Part shown: one piece after another, positions 31,185 through 38,741 of the stretch | How positions within the stretch are numbered: position 1 is the first letter of the stretch | Layout of the letters: every line of letters starts with the position of its first letter | Assembly (NCBI RefSeq): GCF_008039875.1 | Contig: NZ_VRUU01000047.1 | Span: forward strand, 1 to 41,303 | Length of the DNA: 41,303 nucleotides | Direction of reading: 5' to 3' | Source of the DNA: Methylobacterium sp. WL119 | GTDB taxonomy: Bacteria; Pseudomonadota; Alphaproteobacteria; Rhizobiales; Beijerinckiaceae | The notes under the pieces: model-generated | Told to the model about the DNA's origin: nothing | The model's database searches: none | What the model saw: the letters and a program-made list of their open reading frames with translations, nothing else | Program-made: the position numbers and the translations under genes

Positions 31185-31537
31185 TGAGTGATGCCGACGC
31201 ACTGGAGCACGAGATCGAGGCAAGCCGCGGCCGCCTGGGCCGGACGCTGGACAGTCTTACGCAGCGCCTCACCCCCACCGGCATCGTCGAGGACATGCTC
31301 GGCAGCATCCGCCACGACGCGACCGGGGCCGTCCTCTACGACGGCGCGCTGGAGGCTGTCCGCCGCAACCCGGTGCCAGTCCTCATGATGTGCCTCGGCA
31401 CCGTGATGCTCCTCAAGGGCAAGGGTCCCATTGGAGGCGCTGCCTACCGAGCCATACGCGATCCGGATCGGTTCGCCGTACCGAGCACTGCCATTGCCTC
31501 GAAGCCTCCAGCTACGACATCGAAAAATTCCCCGTGA
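31181..31537 (+). CDS. DUF3618 family protein
   Basis: This 118-aa protein has the family opening ALEHEIEASRGRLGRTLDSL, then TQRLTPTGIVEDMLGSIRHD, and one membrane helix VPVLMMCLGTVMLLKGKGPI, followed by a short basic tail. DUF3618 proteins sit next to YqjE-like and YqjD-like genes in alphaproteobacteria, as here. Two ATGs in tandem (31181, 31184) can start it, and the first overlaps the upstream stop (ATGA). It is the last gene of the cluster. Confidence 0.88.
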   Translation: MMSDADALEHEIEASRGRLGRTLDSLTQRLTPTGIVEDMLGSIRHDATGAVLYDGALEAVRRNPVPVLMMCLGTVMLLKGKGPIGGAAYRAIRDPDRFAVPSTAIASKPPATTSKNSP

Positions 31538-31858
31538 CCGAGACAATGACAGTCCACGACGCAGAAATGGCCAGCGTCGAAAACAGCCCTGGGACGAGGC
31601 GATATGAGCTCGCCGCGACACTGGTCAAGCTTGGGATATTCGGCAGCAGCTTTCCGTCCAGTCAGCACCTGTTCTAGCTGGACCAAGTACGGCGCCTAAG
31701 CCCAAATAATGGCAATGCGCTGACTCCCCACCCAGAGAAACGCATTTAATTGCAGCTCGCTAATTCGATGAAATAGCGAAAACACTGCGGCTAAAGCACT
31801 TCTTTCTCTCAATCATATACCCATTGCGTCGAGTTAAAAGTATTGGAAGGATTCTCGC
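31538..31858. other. Gap after the stress cluster
   Basis: No supported gene. A 43-codon frame from 31546 (MTVHDAEMASVENSPGTRRY) is open but lacks a good ribosome site and a known family. From about 31690 the DNA becomes AT-rich and holds the leader and probable promoter for the gene at 31859. Confidence 0.4.
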
Positions 31859-32020
31859 ATGACCATCGAGCAAGTCTGCCTGGTGGTCGTTCTAAACCTT
31901 CTCATTGGCATCTTCATCGCACGGCTAAGGCACCTGCGTACGCCCCCATCCGCAAGCCTGATCTTGGTCGCGATGATCCTCACTGGCTTTGCGATGATCT
32001 GGCGCTCCCTCATGACCTAA
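31859..32020 (+). CDS. Small two-helix membrane protein
   Basis: This 53-aa protein reads MTIEQVCLVVVLNLLIGIFI, a basic loop ARLRHLRTPPS, then LILVAMILTGFAMIWRSLMT. GGAAGGA lies about 6 nt before the ATG at 31859. Both helices are of full length, with a short basic cytoplasmic loop between them. It resembles small stress-induced membrane proteins, but no family is named. It stands 145 nt before the BrkB-like gene, so co-transcription is possible. Confidence 0.7.
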   Translation: MTIEQVCLVVVLNLLIGIFIARLRHLRTPPSASLILVAMILTGFAMIWRSLMT

Positions 32021-32165
32021 TATCGTCCACAATCGACCTGCTTCTGATCACAGCGGCTGGAAAAATTGTCTGAGCGCATGGAATGGGTCGCAAGACTGAC
32101 GCAGATGTGCGTACGCTGCCTCGACCCGAGGCCCCCCTTTTTGAGCCTACTTCCCGAGATGCCCC

Positions 32166-33320
32166 ATGACTGACCCTATCCAACAGCTGACCCCGCAGCC
32201 ACGGACTGAGACCTCCCCAATAGTCTGGACCCTCTTTCTTGGAACCGCGCTTCTTGGATTGGTGGCTCTACCACATCGCCGACTCAGTTCGCGCCCAGAA
32301 GGCGCATCGAGTCAGCTAGGCGCCGAGGAAGGCTCAAGAACCCACGAAGGAGCGGCCGCTTCCCAGGTCGCAGATACAGAGGTTGACCGAGGCCGTAAGG
32401 CGTCCACCCCATCCGAGATCCCGGCCAAAGGTTGGCTCGATATTGGCAAGCGCCTGTTCCAAGAGTTCGGAAACGACCGTGTGCTGCTGGTTGCGGCAGG
32501 AGTTACATTCTACGCCATCCTGGCGTTGTTCCCGGCCATTGGCGCCTTTGTCTCGATCTACGGCCTTGTGGCCGACCCTACGACCATCAATGAACAGTTG
32601 GCCTCTCTTCAAAGCGTCATGCCGGGCGGTGCCCTCGATATCATCGGCGAGCAGGTCAAGCGCATCGCAGCAAAAGGAGGCGGCACCCTCGGTTTCACCG
32701 CGGCCTTCGGCATCGTCGTGTCGATCTGGAGCGCCAACGGCGGCATGAAGGCAATCTTCGATGCACTAAACATTGTCTACGACGAGAAAGAGAAGCGCAA
32801 CTTCTTCTGGTTAAACCTGAGATCTTTGACTTTCACAGCCGGGGCACTTTTATTTGTGGTTCTAGCTCTTGTTGGTATCGTTGTGATACCGGCTGCGCTA
32901 GCCTTGTTGAATTTGGGTTCGATGGAGTGGGTCATCGCCTTGGCACGATGGCCGATCCTACTCCTCGTTGTCCTAGGCAGCCTGGCGCTTTTGTACCGAT
33001 ACGGTCCGAGTCGGGAAGCTGCTAAGTGGCGTTGGGTCACGTGGGGAAGTGGCGTTGCTGGTGTTCTCTGGATTGTCGTGTCAGCGCTGTTCTCATGGTA
33101 TGTGTCAAGCTTCGGCAACTACAATGAAACCTACGGGTCCCTCGGAGCCATCATCGGCTTCATGACCTGGATCTGGATTTCTACGACCATCGTCCTGCTC
33201 GGAGCGGAGTTGAACGCCGAGATGGAACATCAGACAGTCACCGATACGACCACCGGTCGGCCGGAGGAGCTTGGTGCACGCAAAGCGAAGGTGGCTGACA
33301 CGGTCGCCGCTTCCGCATGA
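32166..33320 (+). CDS. YihY/BrkB family membrane protein
   Basis: This 384-aa protein starts with an extra membrane helix (about 20-37), then a polar Ser/Glu-rich stretch to about 90. The YihY core of six helices spans about 95-355: RVLLVAAGVTFYAILALFPA (motif GVTFYAxLALFP), GIVVSIWSANGGMKAIFDAL, then the Tyr-rich YGSLGAIIGFMTWIWISTTI and LLGAELNAEMEHQ at the end. This family replaces the old 'RNase BN' name; its transport activity is not settled. The N-terminal extension is unusual among family members. A strong hairpin follows the stop by 3 nt. Confidence 0.93.
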   Translation: MTDPIQQLTPQPRTETSPIVWTLFLGTALLGLVALPHRRLSSRPEGASSQLGAEEGSRTHEGAAASQVADTEVDRGRKASTPSEIPAKGWLDIGKRLFQEFGNDRVLLVAAGVTFYAILALFPAIGAFVSIYGLVADPTTINEQLASLQSVMPGGALDIIGEQVKRIAAKGGGTLGFTAAFGIVVSIWSANGGMKAIFDALNIVYDEKEKRNFFWLNLRSLTFTAGALLFVVLALVGIVVIPAALALLNLGSMEWVIALARWPILLLVVLGSLALLYRYGPSREAAKWRWVTWGSGVAGVLWIVVSALFSWYVSSFGNYNETYGSLGAIIGFMTWIWISTTIVLLGAELNAEMEHQTVTDTTTGRPEELGARKAKVADTVAASA

Positions 33321-33323
33321 AAA

Positions 33324-33367
33324 GCAGACGAGACGTGCGACCCATTGCGGTCGCACGTCTCGTCTGC
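33324..33367 (+). terminator. Perfect 19-bp hairpin after the BrkB-like gene
   Basis: GCAGACGAGACGTGCGACC and its exact complement flank a 6-nt loop (CATTGC). It starts 3 nt past the stop at 33320. No T-run follows, so it may act as a U-free terminator, as often seen in high-GC bacteria, or protect the mRNA 3' end. A second, smaller inverted repeat (TATCCTA/TAGGATA) lies at 33459-33480. Confidence 0.75.
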
Positions 33368-33789
33368 ATCGTGACAGACTCTGTATTTGCCTATTAGTAC
33401 TAAATTTAACGATCACTCGCATATAAAAGATATTAATCCCATTGATTCGTATGTCGGGTATCCTACGATTTTTTAGGATATAGGTAGGCGGCAAATTTCC
33501 TCCCTAAGCAGCCGTCCCGGATACGACCCAACCTGGCCATTCAGCCCACTTTGGCGCCTTCTCCGAAGCGGACGCTCCAGCAACTCAGCGCGCAAGTCCG
33601 GGGAGGGTGCATGGACGACGTGTTTCCGAACTGCAGAAGCGGTAGCGCATTTCCATGACCGCCCTCCCAACAGGCGAGATGCGACCGTCTAGGAGGATCC
33701 GAGGGCATGCCTGTGATCGCCATCTGAAGCCTGCGGTCTCCATAGAACTGACTCGGTAGAAGGGAGTTGTGCGGCCATAGGAGCAAGCG
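33368..33789. other. Gap with AT-rich segment
   Basis: No supported gene in 422 nt. The part 33370-33480 is distinctly AT-rich and holds a TATCCTA/TAGGATA inverted repeat. The remainder has only poor frames. It ends in the AGGAG site of the start-less gene at 33790, so the promoter of that gene was probably here. Confidence 0.45.
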
Positions 33790-34008
33790 ACGTCGAAGCT
33801 GACCACCAAAGACCGCACAGCCCTTCCGAAGAAGGATTTTGCCCTACCCGACGAGCAGCGTTTCCCGGTCGAGGACAAGGCGCATGCCCGGAATGCCAAA
33901 GCCCGCGCCGCGCAATCGGAAAAGGCCGGTAACTTGTTGAAATCCGACAAGGCAGCTATCCCTGGGGGCCACACCGACGCCGCTACCACCGCCGCGCTCA
34001 CGAGGTGA
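33790..34008 (+). pseudogene. DUF6582-like small gene with ACG in place of ATG, 3' end replaced
   Basis: The frame has an AGGAG site at the right distance, then ACG-TCG-AAG-CTG where ATG-TCG-AAG-CTG is expected, and reads (M)SKLTTKDRTALPKKDFALPD, EQRFPVEDKAHARNAKARAA, QSEKAGNLLKSDKAAI. That is the pattern of a small basic protein (KLTT..R..LP..dFA.P....ypv.DkaHARNAkAR). The normal ending (..KI..KA...LGK) is replaced by PGGHTDAATTAALTR, which is a shifted reading of the GMC gene. So it has lost its start codon and its 3' end. Confidence 0.6.
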
Positions 34009-35099
34009 ACGCGGCCGGCAAGGTGTTGGCGCGGGGGGCGGAAGCGATGGGCATCGACTGGACGCCGACGCCGCTCGCCACCGTGTCGGCCCCGCACGGA
34101 GATGCACCCCCGTGTGTCTACCGCGGCTTCTGTACGCTCGGCTGCTCGACCAACGCCAAGCAGAGCGTGCTCGTGAGCTACCTTCCCCGCGCCCTGAAAG
34201 CCGGTGCCGAGATCCGCGACCTCGCGATGGTGGGGCGGATCGAGACGAAAAACGGGCGCGCCACCGGCGTCCACTACTTCCGTGAAGGGAAGTGGCGGTT
34301 CCAGCGCGCGAAGAACGTCGTGGTGGCGGGCTACGCCATCGAGACTCCACGCCTGCTCCTGAACTCGGCGAACCAGGAGTTCCCGGACGGCCTTGCCAAC
34401 TCCTCGGGCCTCGTCGGGAAGAACCTGATGGTTCAGGGTAACCAAGCGGTCTGGGGCGTCCTCGACGAGGAGATCCGCAGCTACAAGGGGCCGCCCTCAC
34501 TGGCGATCAGCGAGCACTGGAACTACGACGACAAGGGCTATGGTCCCTTCGCGAAGGACTTCTTCGGCGGCTACTCCTACATGAGCCAGGGTCCGCTGCC
34601 GCAGCTCTGGGCCAACACTCAGGCCTCCGCGCACGGCTTGTGGGGCGAGGCACTCGTCTCCGAGATGCAGCGCTACAACCACGTCGCCGGTCTGAAGGTC
34701 GTCTCCGAGTACATGCCGCAGGAGCGTAACCGGGTGACGCTCGCCGACGTGAAGGATCAGTACGGGCTGCCGGTGGCCCGCATCACCTATTCCTGGTGTG
34801 AGAACGACAAGGCGCTCAACCGGCACGCCCTCAAGTTCATGCGGGAGGCCCTGTCGGCCGCAGGCGGCCGCGAGGTCTGGGACCAGGGCGATGACACCTG
34901 CCACCTCAACGGCACGGCTCGCATGGGTGCCAACCCTCGCACCTCCGTGGTCGATGCCGATTGCCGGTCCTGGGACATCCCGAACCTGTACGTCTGCGAT
35001 GGTTCGGTCTTCCCGACGGTGGGCGGAGTGAATCCGTCCCTCACCATTCAGGCAGTCGCGCTGCGCACCGCGGATCGCATCTTTGCAGAAAGGCGATAA
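34005..35099 (+). pseudogene. GMC oxidoreductase lacking its FAD-binding N-terminus
   Basis: The 364 codons begin VNAAGKVLARGAEAMGIDWT and include the Cys motif CVYRGFCTLGCSTNAKQSVL, the middle substrate-binding domain, and the GMC C-terminal motif CHLNGTARMGANPRTSVVDA with NLYVCDGSVFPTVGGVNPSL. Complete members have about 150-200 more residues with the GxGxxG FAD dinucleotide motif; none is present upstream. The frame continues leftwards only to about 33960 (WGPHRRRYHRRAHE), where the small gene's reading starts. A deletion fused the two. Related enzymes are periplasmic sugar dehydrogenase alpha subunits. It should be inactive without FAD. Confidence 0.85.
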
Positions 35100-35413
35100 T
35101 CGATTTTAGAGGCTGAAGGTGTCGCTCGCGCCGCCGAGTGAACAACCGCGTCGTGTCATCGTACTACCGGGCACTCGGCTAAGTTGAGGCAGAAGCTGCC
35201 AGCCTGACTGCCAACAAAATGATCGTTTTCCGACGCATATGACTATATGTAGCGAATTCGGCTCACGGTGGGGATCGGACCCTGACCCTTTACCTTGAAG
35301 CGAATGTTCCGTCTCCGACCCATGGCAACCGTTCAGACCGTCGTCGGCGCATTCCGAAAGCGGTCATTCGATGACCATTCGGCACCTCTGCGTCACAACC
35401 TACGTGATGAGTG
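35100..35413. other. Gap between convergent genes
   Basis: I see no gene or strong terminator in 314 nt between the GMC remnant (+) and the kinase (-). Around 35239 the sequence TATATGTAGCGAATTC resembles the repeat unit of the operator at 11876, but only over about ten bases, so I do not call it. Confidence 0.4.
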
Positions 35414-38320
35414 CTAGCGATGGCGGCGTTTACCAGTCGTAATGCGTCGTAGAACACGGGAAAGCTGATCTGCCGAGTAGGGTTTGTGCAGCAGCTCGAA
35501 CCCGTGTTCGCCGTTCTCGGCCAGCACATGGCTGTAGCCGGAGGCTAGCACCACCGGCAGTCGAGGTAGGCGGCGGCGCAACTCCTCGGCCAGGGCGATC
35601 CCGCCCATGCCAGGCATCACGACGTCCGAGAACACTACCTCGAACCCGTCGCCGTCGGTACCAAGGCGGATCAGCGCGCTCTCAGCGTTGGCCGCCCACT
35701 CCGTCCGATAGCCCAGGTCTTCGAGGATTTGGGTCGCGAACGTGCCGACCTCGATGTTGTCCTCGACCACAAGTACCTTCTGGCCATTACCCCCGGGGGC
35801 TGGGCCGCTCGCCTCGTCAGGAGTTTCGTGCTCGGCCTCCTCCGCGACCTCCGGCAGGTACAGCGTGAACGTGGTACCCGCGCCGACCACGCTCTGCACC
35901 TCGACATCGCCGCCCGACTGCTTGGCGAAGCCGAACACCTGGGACAGGCCTAGGCCTGTGCCCTTGCCGACCTCCTTGGTCGTGAAGAACGGCTCGAAGA
36001 TCCGTCCCATGTCCGCCTCGGCGATGCCGCTGCCCGTATCGCTGAGTTCGATCTTGGCGAAGGGGCCATCAGCGCCAGCGTGGTTTCGGATCACTGGCAT
36101 GGCTGCGCCACAACCCAGCCGTAGGGTCAGTGTCCCTTCCCCATCCATTGCGTCGCGGGCGTTGACCGCCATGTTGACCAATGCGGTCTCGAACTGGCTC
36201 AGGTCGGCCTTGATGAAACAGGCGTGATCCGGCAGCTGGGTGACAACTCTGACCCGGGCACCGGTCACCGTGTCGAGCATGTCGGCGACGGCCCGCAGCC
36301 GATCGCCGACGTTGAGTACCTCCGGCGTCAGCGCCTGGCGTCGTGCGAAGGCCAGGAGCTGGCCGGTCAGCTTGGCGGCGCGTTCCACCGTGTCCGACAC
36401 GGCATCCATGTACCGCTTGCGACGTTCTTCCGGCAGGTTCGGACGGCGTAGGAAGTCCACGGACGAGCGGATGATGGTGAGCAGGTTGTTGAAGTCGTGC
36501 GCCACACCACCGGTGAGCTGGCCCACCGCCTCCATCTTTTGCGACTGGCGCAGGGCCTCAGCGGTAGCTTCCAAGGCAAGCGCTTGCTCCTTGGCCGCCG
36601 TCACATCACGCGTCGTGGAGAAGATCCGATCACCGGTTGGCACGGCGTTCCAGGAGAGCCAGCGATAGCTGCCATCCTTGTGCTGGTAGCGGTTCTCGAA
36701 CCCGGTGACCGTCTCTCCCCGCGCCAGCCCAGCTAGTCCGACGGTGGAGTGTTCCTGGTCGTCGGGGTGGATCAGGTCGAAAACCGAGCGACCAACTAGT
36801 TCGGCCTCGGACCATCCCAGCGCCGTCGTCCAGGCTGGGTTGCAGGCGACCATGCGACCGTCGATGTGCAGTACGGACAACAGGTCTGTGGCGAGGCGCC
36901 AGACTTCGTCCCGCTCCGCGGTCCGCTTGGCGACCTCTTGCGTGAGTGTGTCAGCGCGCTGAGCCAGAACGGTCGAGGCGTCGCGTAGAGCGGTCACGTC
37001 CTGGACGAACATGTAGAACCCATCGACGGCACCACTGGCGTCATACCGGGGCAGATAGCGAATATCAGCGATCCGCCGCCCCCCGTTCTGTCGGGGCCAA
37101 TCCAGGTCCATCTGTACGGACTCGCCCGCCAGGGCTCGCTCGATCTGCGCGCGACGCACTGCATAGCCATCCGCCCCGGCGATCTCGGGGATGGTTCGCC
37201 CCACGACCTCCTCCGGCGTCCGGCCAAACCAGTCCCGGTAAGCCGCGTTGGCGAACTGGTAGGTCAGCGTGCGGTCCACGAACGAGACTAGAAACGGCAA
37301 TGCGTCGGTGACCAGCCGGAGCTGGGTTTCGCTGGTGCGCAGATCGCTCTCCGCCATCCGCCGTGCGGTGGCGGTACGGGTCCGGGCGGCGACCTCGCGG
37401 ATGAACCCAAGTTCGTCCTCGGTCCACGTTCGTGGGGTGGCGCTGCAAACGAACAGCAAAGCCACGAAGCGTCCGTGTTCGAACACCGGGGTGTTGACCA
37501 GCGCCCGCGCGTTGACGGCTTCCAGCGCCGCGGCCTGGCCTGCCGTGCGCGGGTCGTTGCGGGCGTCGTCGATGACGACCATTTCCCCGCGCTTCAGGTC
37601 GTCGATGTAGCTGCCGAAGGACCGGAACTGGAGCGTCCCAGCGATGGAGACGGCCCCACCGCTGGTCCAGTCCCGTTCGACGGTGATGGTTTCGGCGTCC
37701 GGGTCTACTAGCCCGTAGCCGACGAGTTGCACGCCAAGGACCTGCCCGAGGATGCGGCTGGCCACGTCGCTCAAGCTGGCGGTGTCGTCATCGTGCTCGA
37801 CGAGTTGGTCACTGAGGTCCAGCAGCGCCTTGCGCCGCACCTCGCCGTCCCGCAACGCCACCCCGGTCAGGTGCTCGGCTGTGCGGTCCCGAATGATCTT
37901 GACGAAGCCAATGTGCGTCTCGTTCTCGTCGCGCAGTGGCATCATCTCGCCCGAGGCCCAGAACCGTTCCTCACCCTTCTTTAGGTGCCAGCGTTCGTCC
38001 TGGGCGCGGCCTTCTTTGAGAGACGTGGCCATCTCATAGGCGACCCGACCGTTGGCTCGGTCCTCAGGCGTGAAGAAACGTCCGGCATCCTGGCTGCGCA
38101 TCTCGTCGGCGGTCCAGCCCATCACGTGCTCGGAGCCGCTGTTCCAGCCGGTGATGGTACCGTCGCGATCCGTCACGACGATCGCGAAATCGAGAGCGCT
38201 TTCGAACACCGCGTTCTGGCGGGCGGCATCCATGCTGCCGCTGCGGACCCTCTCACGCAGTCGCCGCACCTCGGCTTCCAGCTCCTCCCGCGAGAGGACT
38301 GCTAAATCACGTCCAGACAA
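35414..38320 (-). CDS. Hybrid histidine kinase: PAS-GAF-PAS-PAS-HisKA-HATPase-REC
   Basis: This 968-aa soluble hybrid kinase begins with a coiled-coil (about 8-30), PAS at 35-150, GAF at 165-320 (SLSDVASRILGQVLGVQLVG), PAS at 330-445 and PAS at 478-580. HisKA has H608 in GGVAHDFNNLLTIIRSSVDF. The HATPase has the N-box NMAVNARDAM near 716-725 and G-box GKGTGLGLSQV near 786. The C-terminal receiver spans 847-962 with D899 in FSDVVMPGMGG and K946. The first PAS is closely similar to the second PAS of the kinase at 1270. The target is unknown; no regulator gene is adjacent. M48 protease gene lies upstream, 421 nt away. Confidence 0.95.
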   Translation of the reverse strand: MSGRDLAVLSREELEAEVRRLRERVRSGSMDAARQNAVFESALDFAIVVTDRDGTITGWNSGSEHVMGWTADEMRSQDAGRFFTPEDRANGRVAYEMATSLKEGRAQDERWHLKKGEERFWASGEMMPLRDENETHIGFVKIIRDRTAEHLTGVALRDGEVRRKALLDLSDQLVEHDDDTASLSDVASRILGQVLGVQLVGYGLVDPDAETITVERDWTSGGAVSIAGTLQFRSFGSYIDDLKRGEMVVIDDARNDPRTAGQAAALEAVNARALVNTPVFEHGRFVALLFVCSATPRTWTEDELGFIREVAARTRTATARRMAESDLRTSETQLRLVTDALPFLVSFVDRTLTYQFANAAYRDWFGRTPEEVVGRTIPEIAGADGYAVRRAQIERALAGESVQMDLDWPRQNGGRRIADIRYLPRYDASGAVDGFYMFVQDVTALRDASTVLAQRADTLTQEVAKRTAERDEVWRLATDLLSVLHIDGRMVACNPAWTTALGWSEAELVGRSVFDLIHPDDQEHSTVGLAGLARGETVTGFENRYQHKDGSYRWLSWNAVPTGDRIFSTTRDVTAAKEQALALEATAEALRQSQKMEAVGQLTGGVAHDFNNLLTIIRSSVDFLRRPNLPEERRKRYMDAVSDTVERAAKLTGQLLAFARRQALTPEVLNVGDRLRAVADMLDTVTGARVRVVTQLPDHACFIKADLSQFETALVNMAVNARDAMDGEGTLTLRLGCGAAMPVIRNHAGADGPFAKIELSDTGSGIAEADMGRIFEPFFTTKEVGKGTGLGLSQVFGFAKQSGGDVEVQSVVGAGTTFTLYLPEVAEEAEHETPDEASGPAPGGNGQKVLVVEDNIEVGTFATQILEDLGYRTEWAANAESALIRLGTDGDGFEVVFSDVVMPGMGGIALAEELRRRLPRLPVVLASGYSHVLAENGEHGFELLHKPYSADQLSRVLRRITTGKRRHR

Positions 38321-38741
38321 GCCAGCGTTTCCCTTCGAAGGCCTCTTCCCAACGGAGGAAGGCCTACCTCACACCGATGCTGGTTTGTGAAGCCTGTCGC
38401 CTTTCAGGTCCAGATCGGGCCGGGACGGGTGGCCGGCAACGTAGGCACCATGCTCTAGATACGACACCGCAGCCGGTCATTTGCTGGACTGATCCTGCCA
38501 CCTAGGAACGTCTGCTATTCCAGCCTCGTCCACGATACCGAACAATCTCAAAACCACCCTTCTCGGACGCCGCCGTATGAAGCGATATGCGTCGAGAAAA
38601 CGGTCGTTTTCTCACTGCGTTACAGCGACCCGCAGTTCGGCGCTCACCGTCGACACCGTGATCTATCGTTTGTTCAGTTCGAGGGCCGTCCGGTTCAATC
38701 CTTCCGGCCGCTCCTCCACGGTGCACCCGGCCGGCAAGCGA
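38321..38741. other. Gap upstream of the hybrid kinase
   Basis: No supported gene in 421 nt. It must hold the leftward promoter of the hybrid kinase and the 3' end region of the M48 gene. The palindrome at 38594-38613 is its only clear structure. Confidence 0.45.
38594..38613. repeat. 20-bp palindrome, copy 2
   Basis: GAGAAAACG-GT-CGTTTTCTC is an inverted repeat with perfect 9-bp arms. It matches the inner part of the palindrome at 19633-19658 at 19 of 20 positions when one is reversed. It lies 270 nt upstream of the hybrid kinase start. Confidence 0.6.

Noticed and set aside
31546..31677. 43-aa frame MTVHDAEMASVEN... after the stress cluster
   Set aside because: Too short, no ribosome site, no recognisable family.
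33459..33480. TATCCTA/TAGGATA hairpin in AT-rich DNA
   Set aside because: Weak stem and no gene end or start close enough to assign a role; mentioned only in the gap entry.
35235..35260. TATATGTAGCG similar to the XRE operator repeat at 11876
   Set aside because: Only about ten bases match and no regulator is near; chance is likely.
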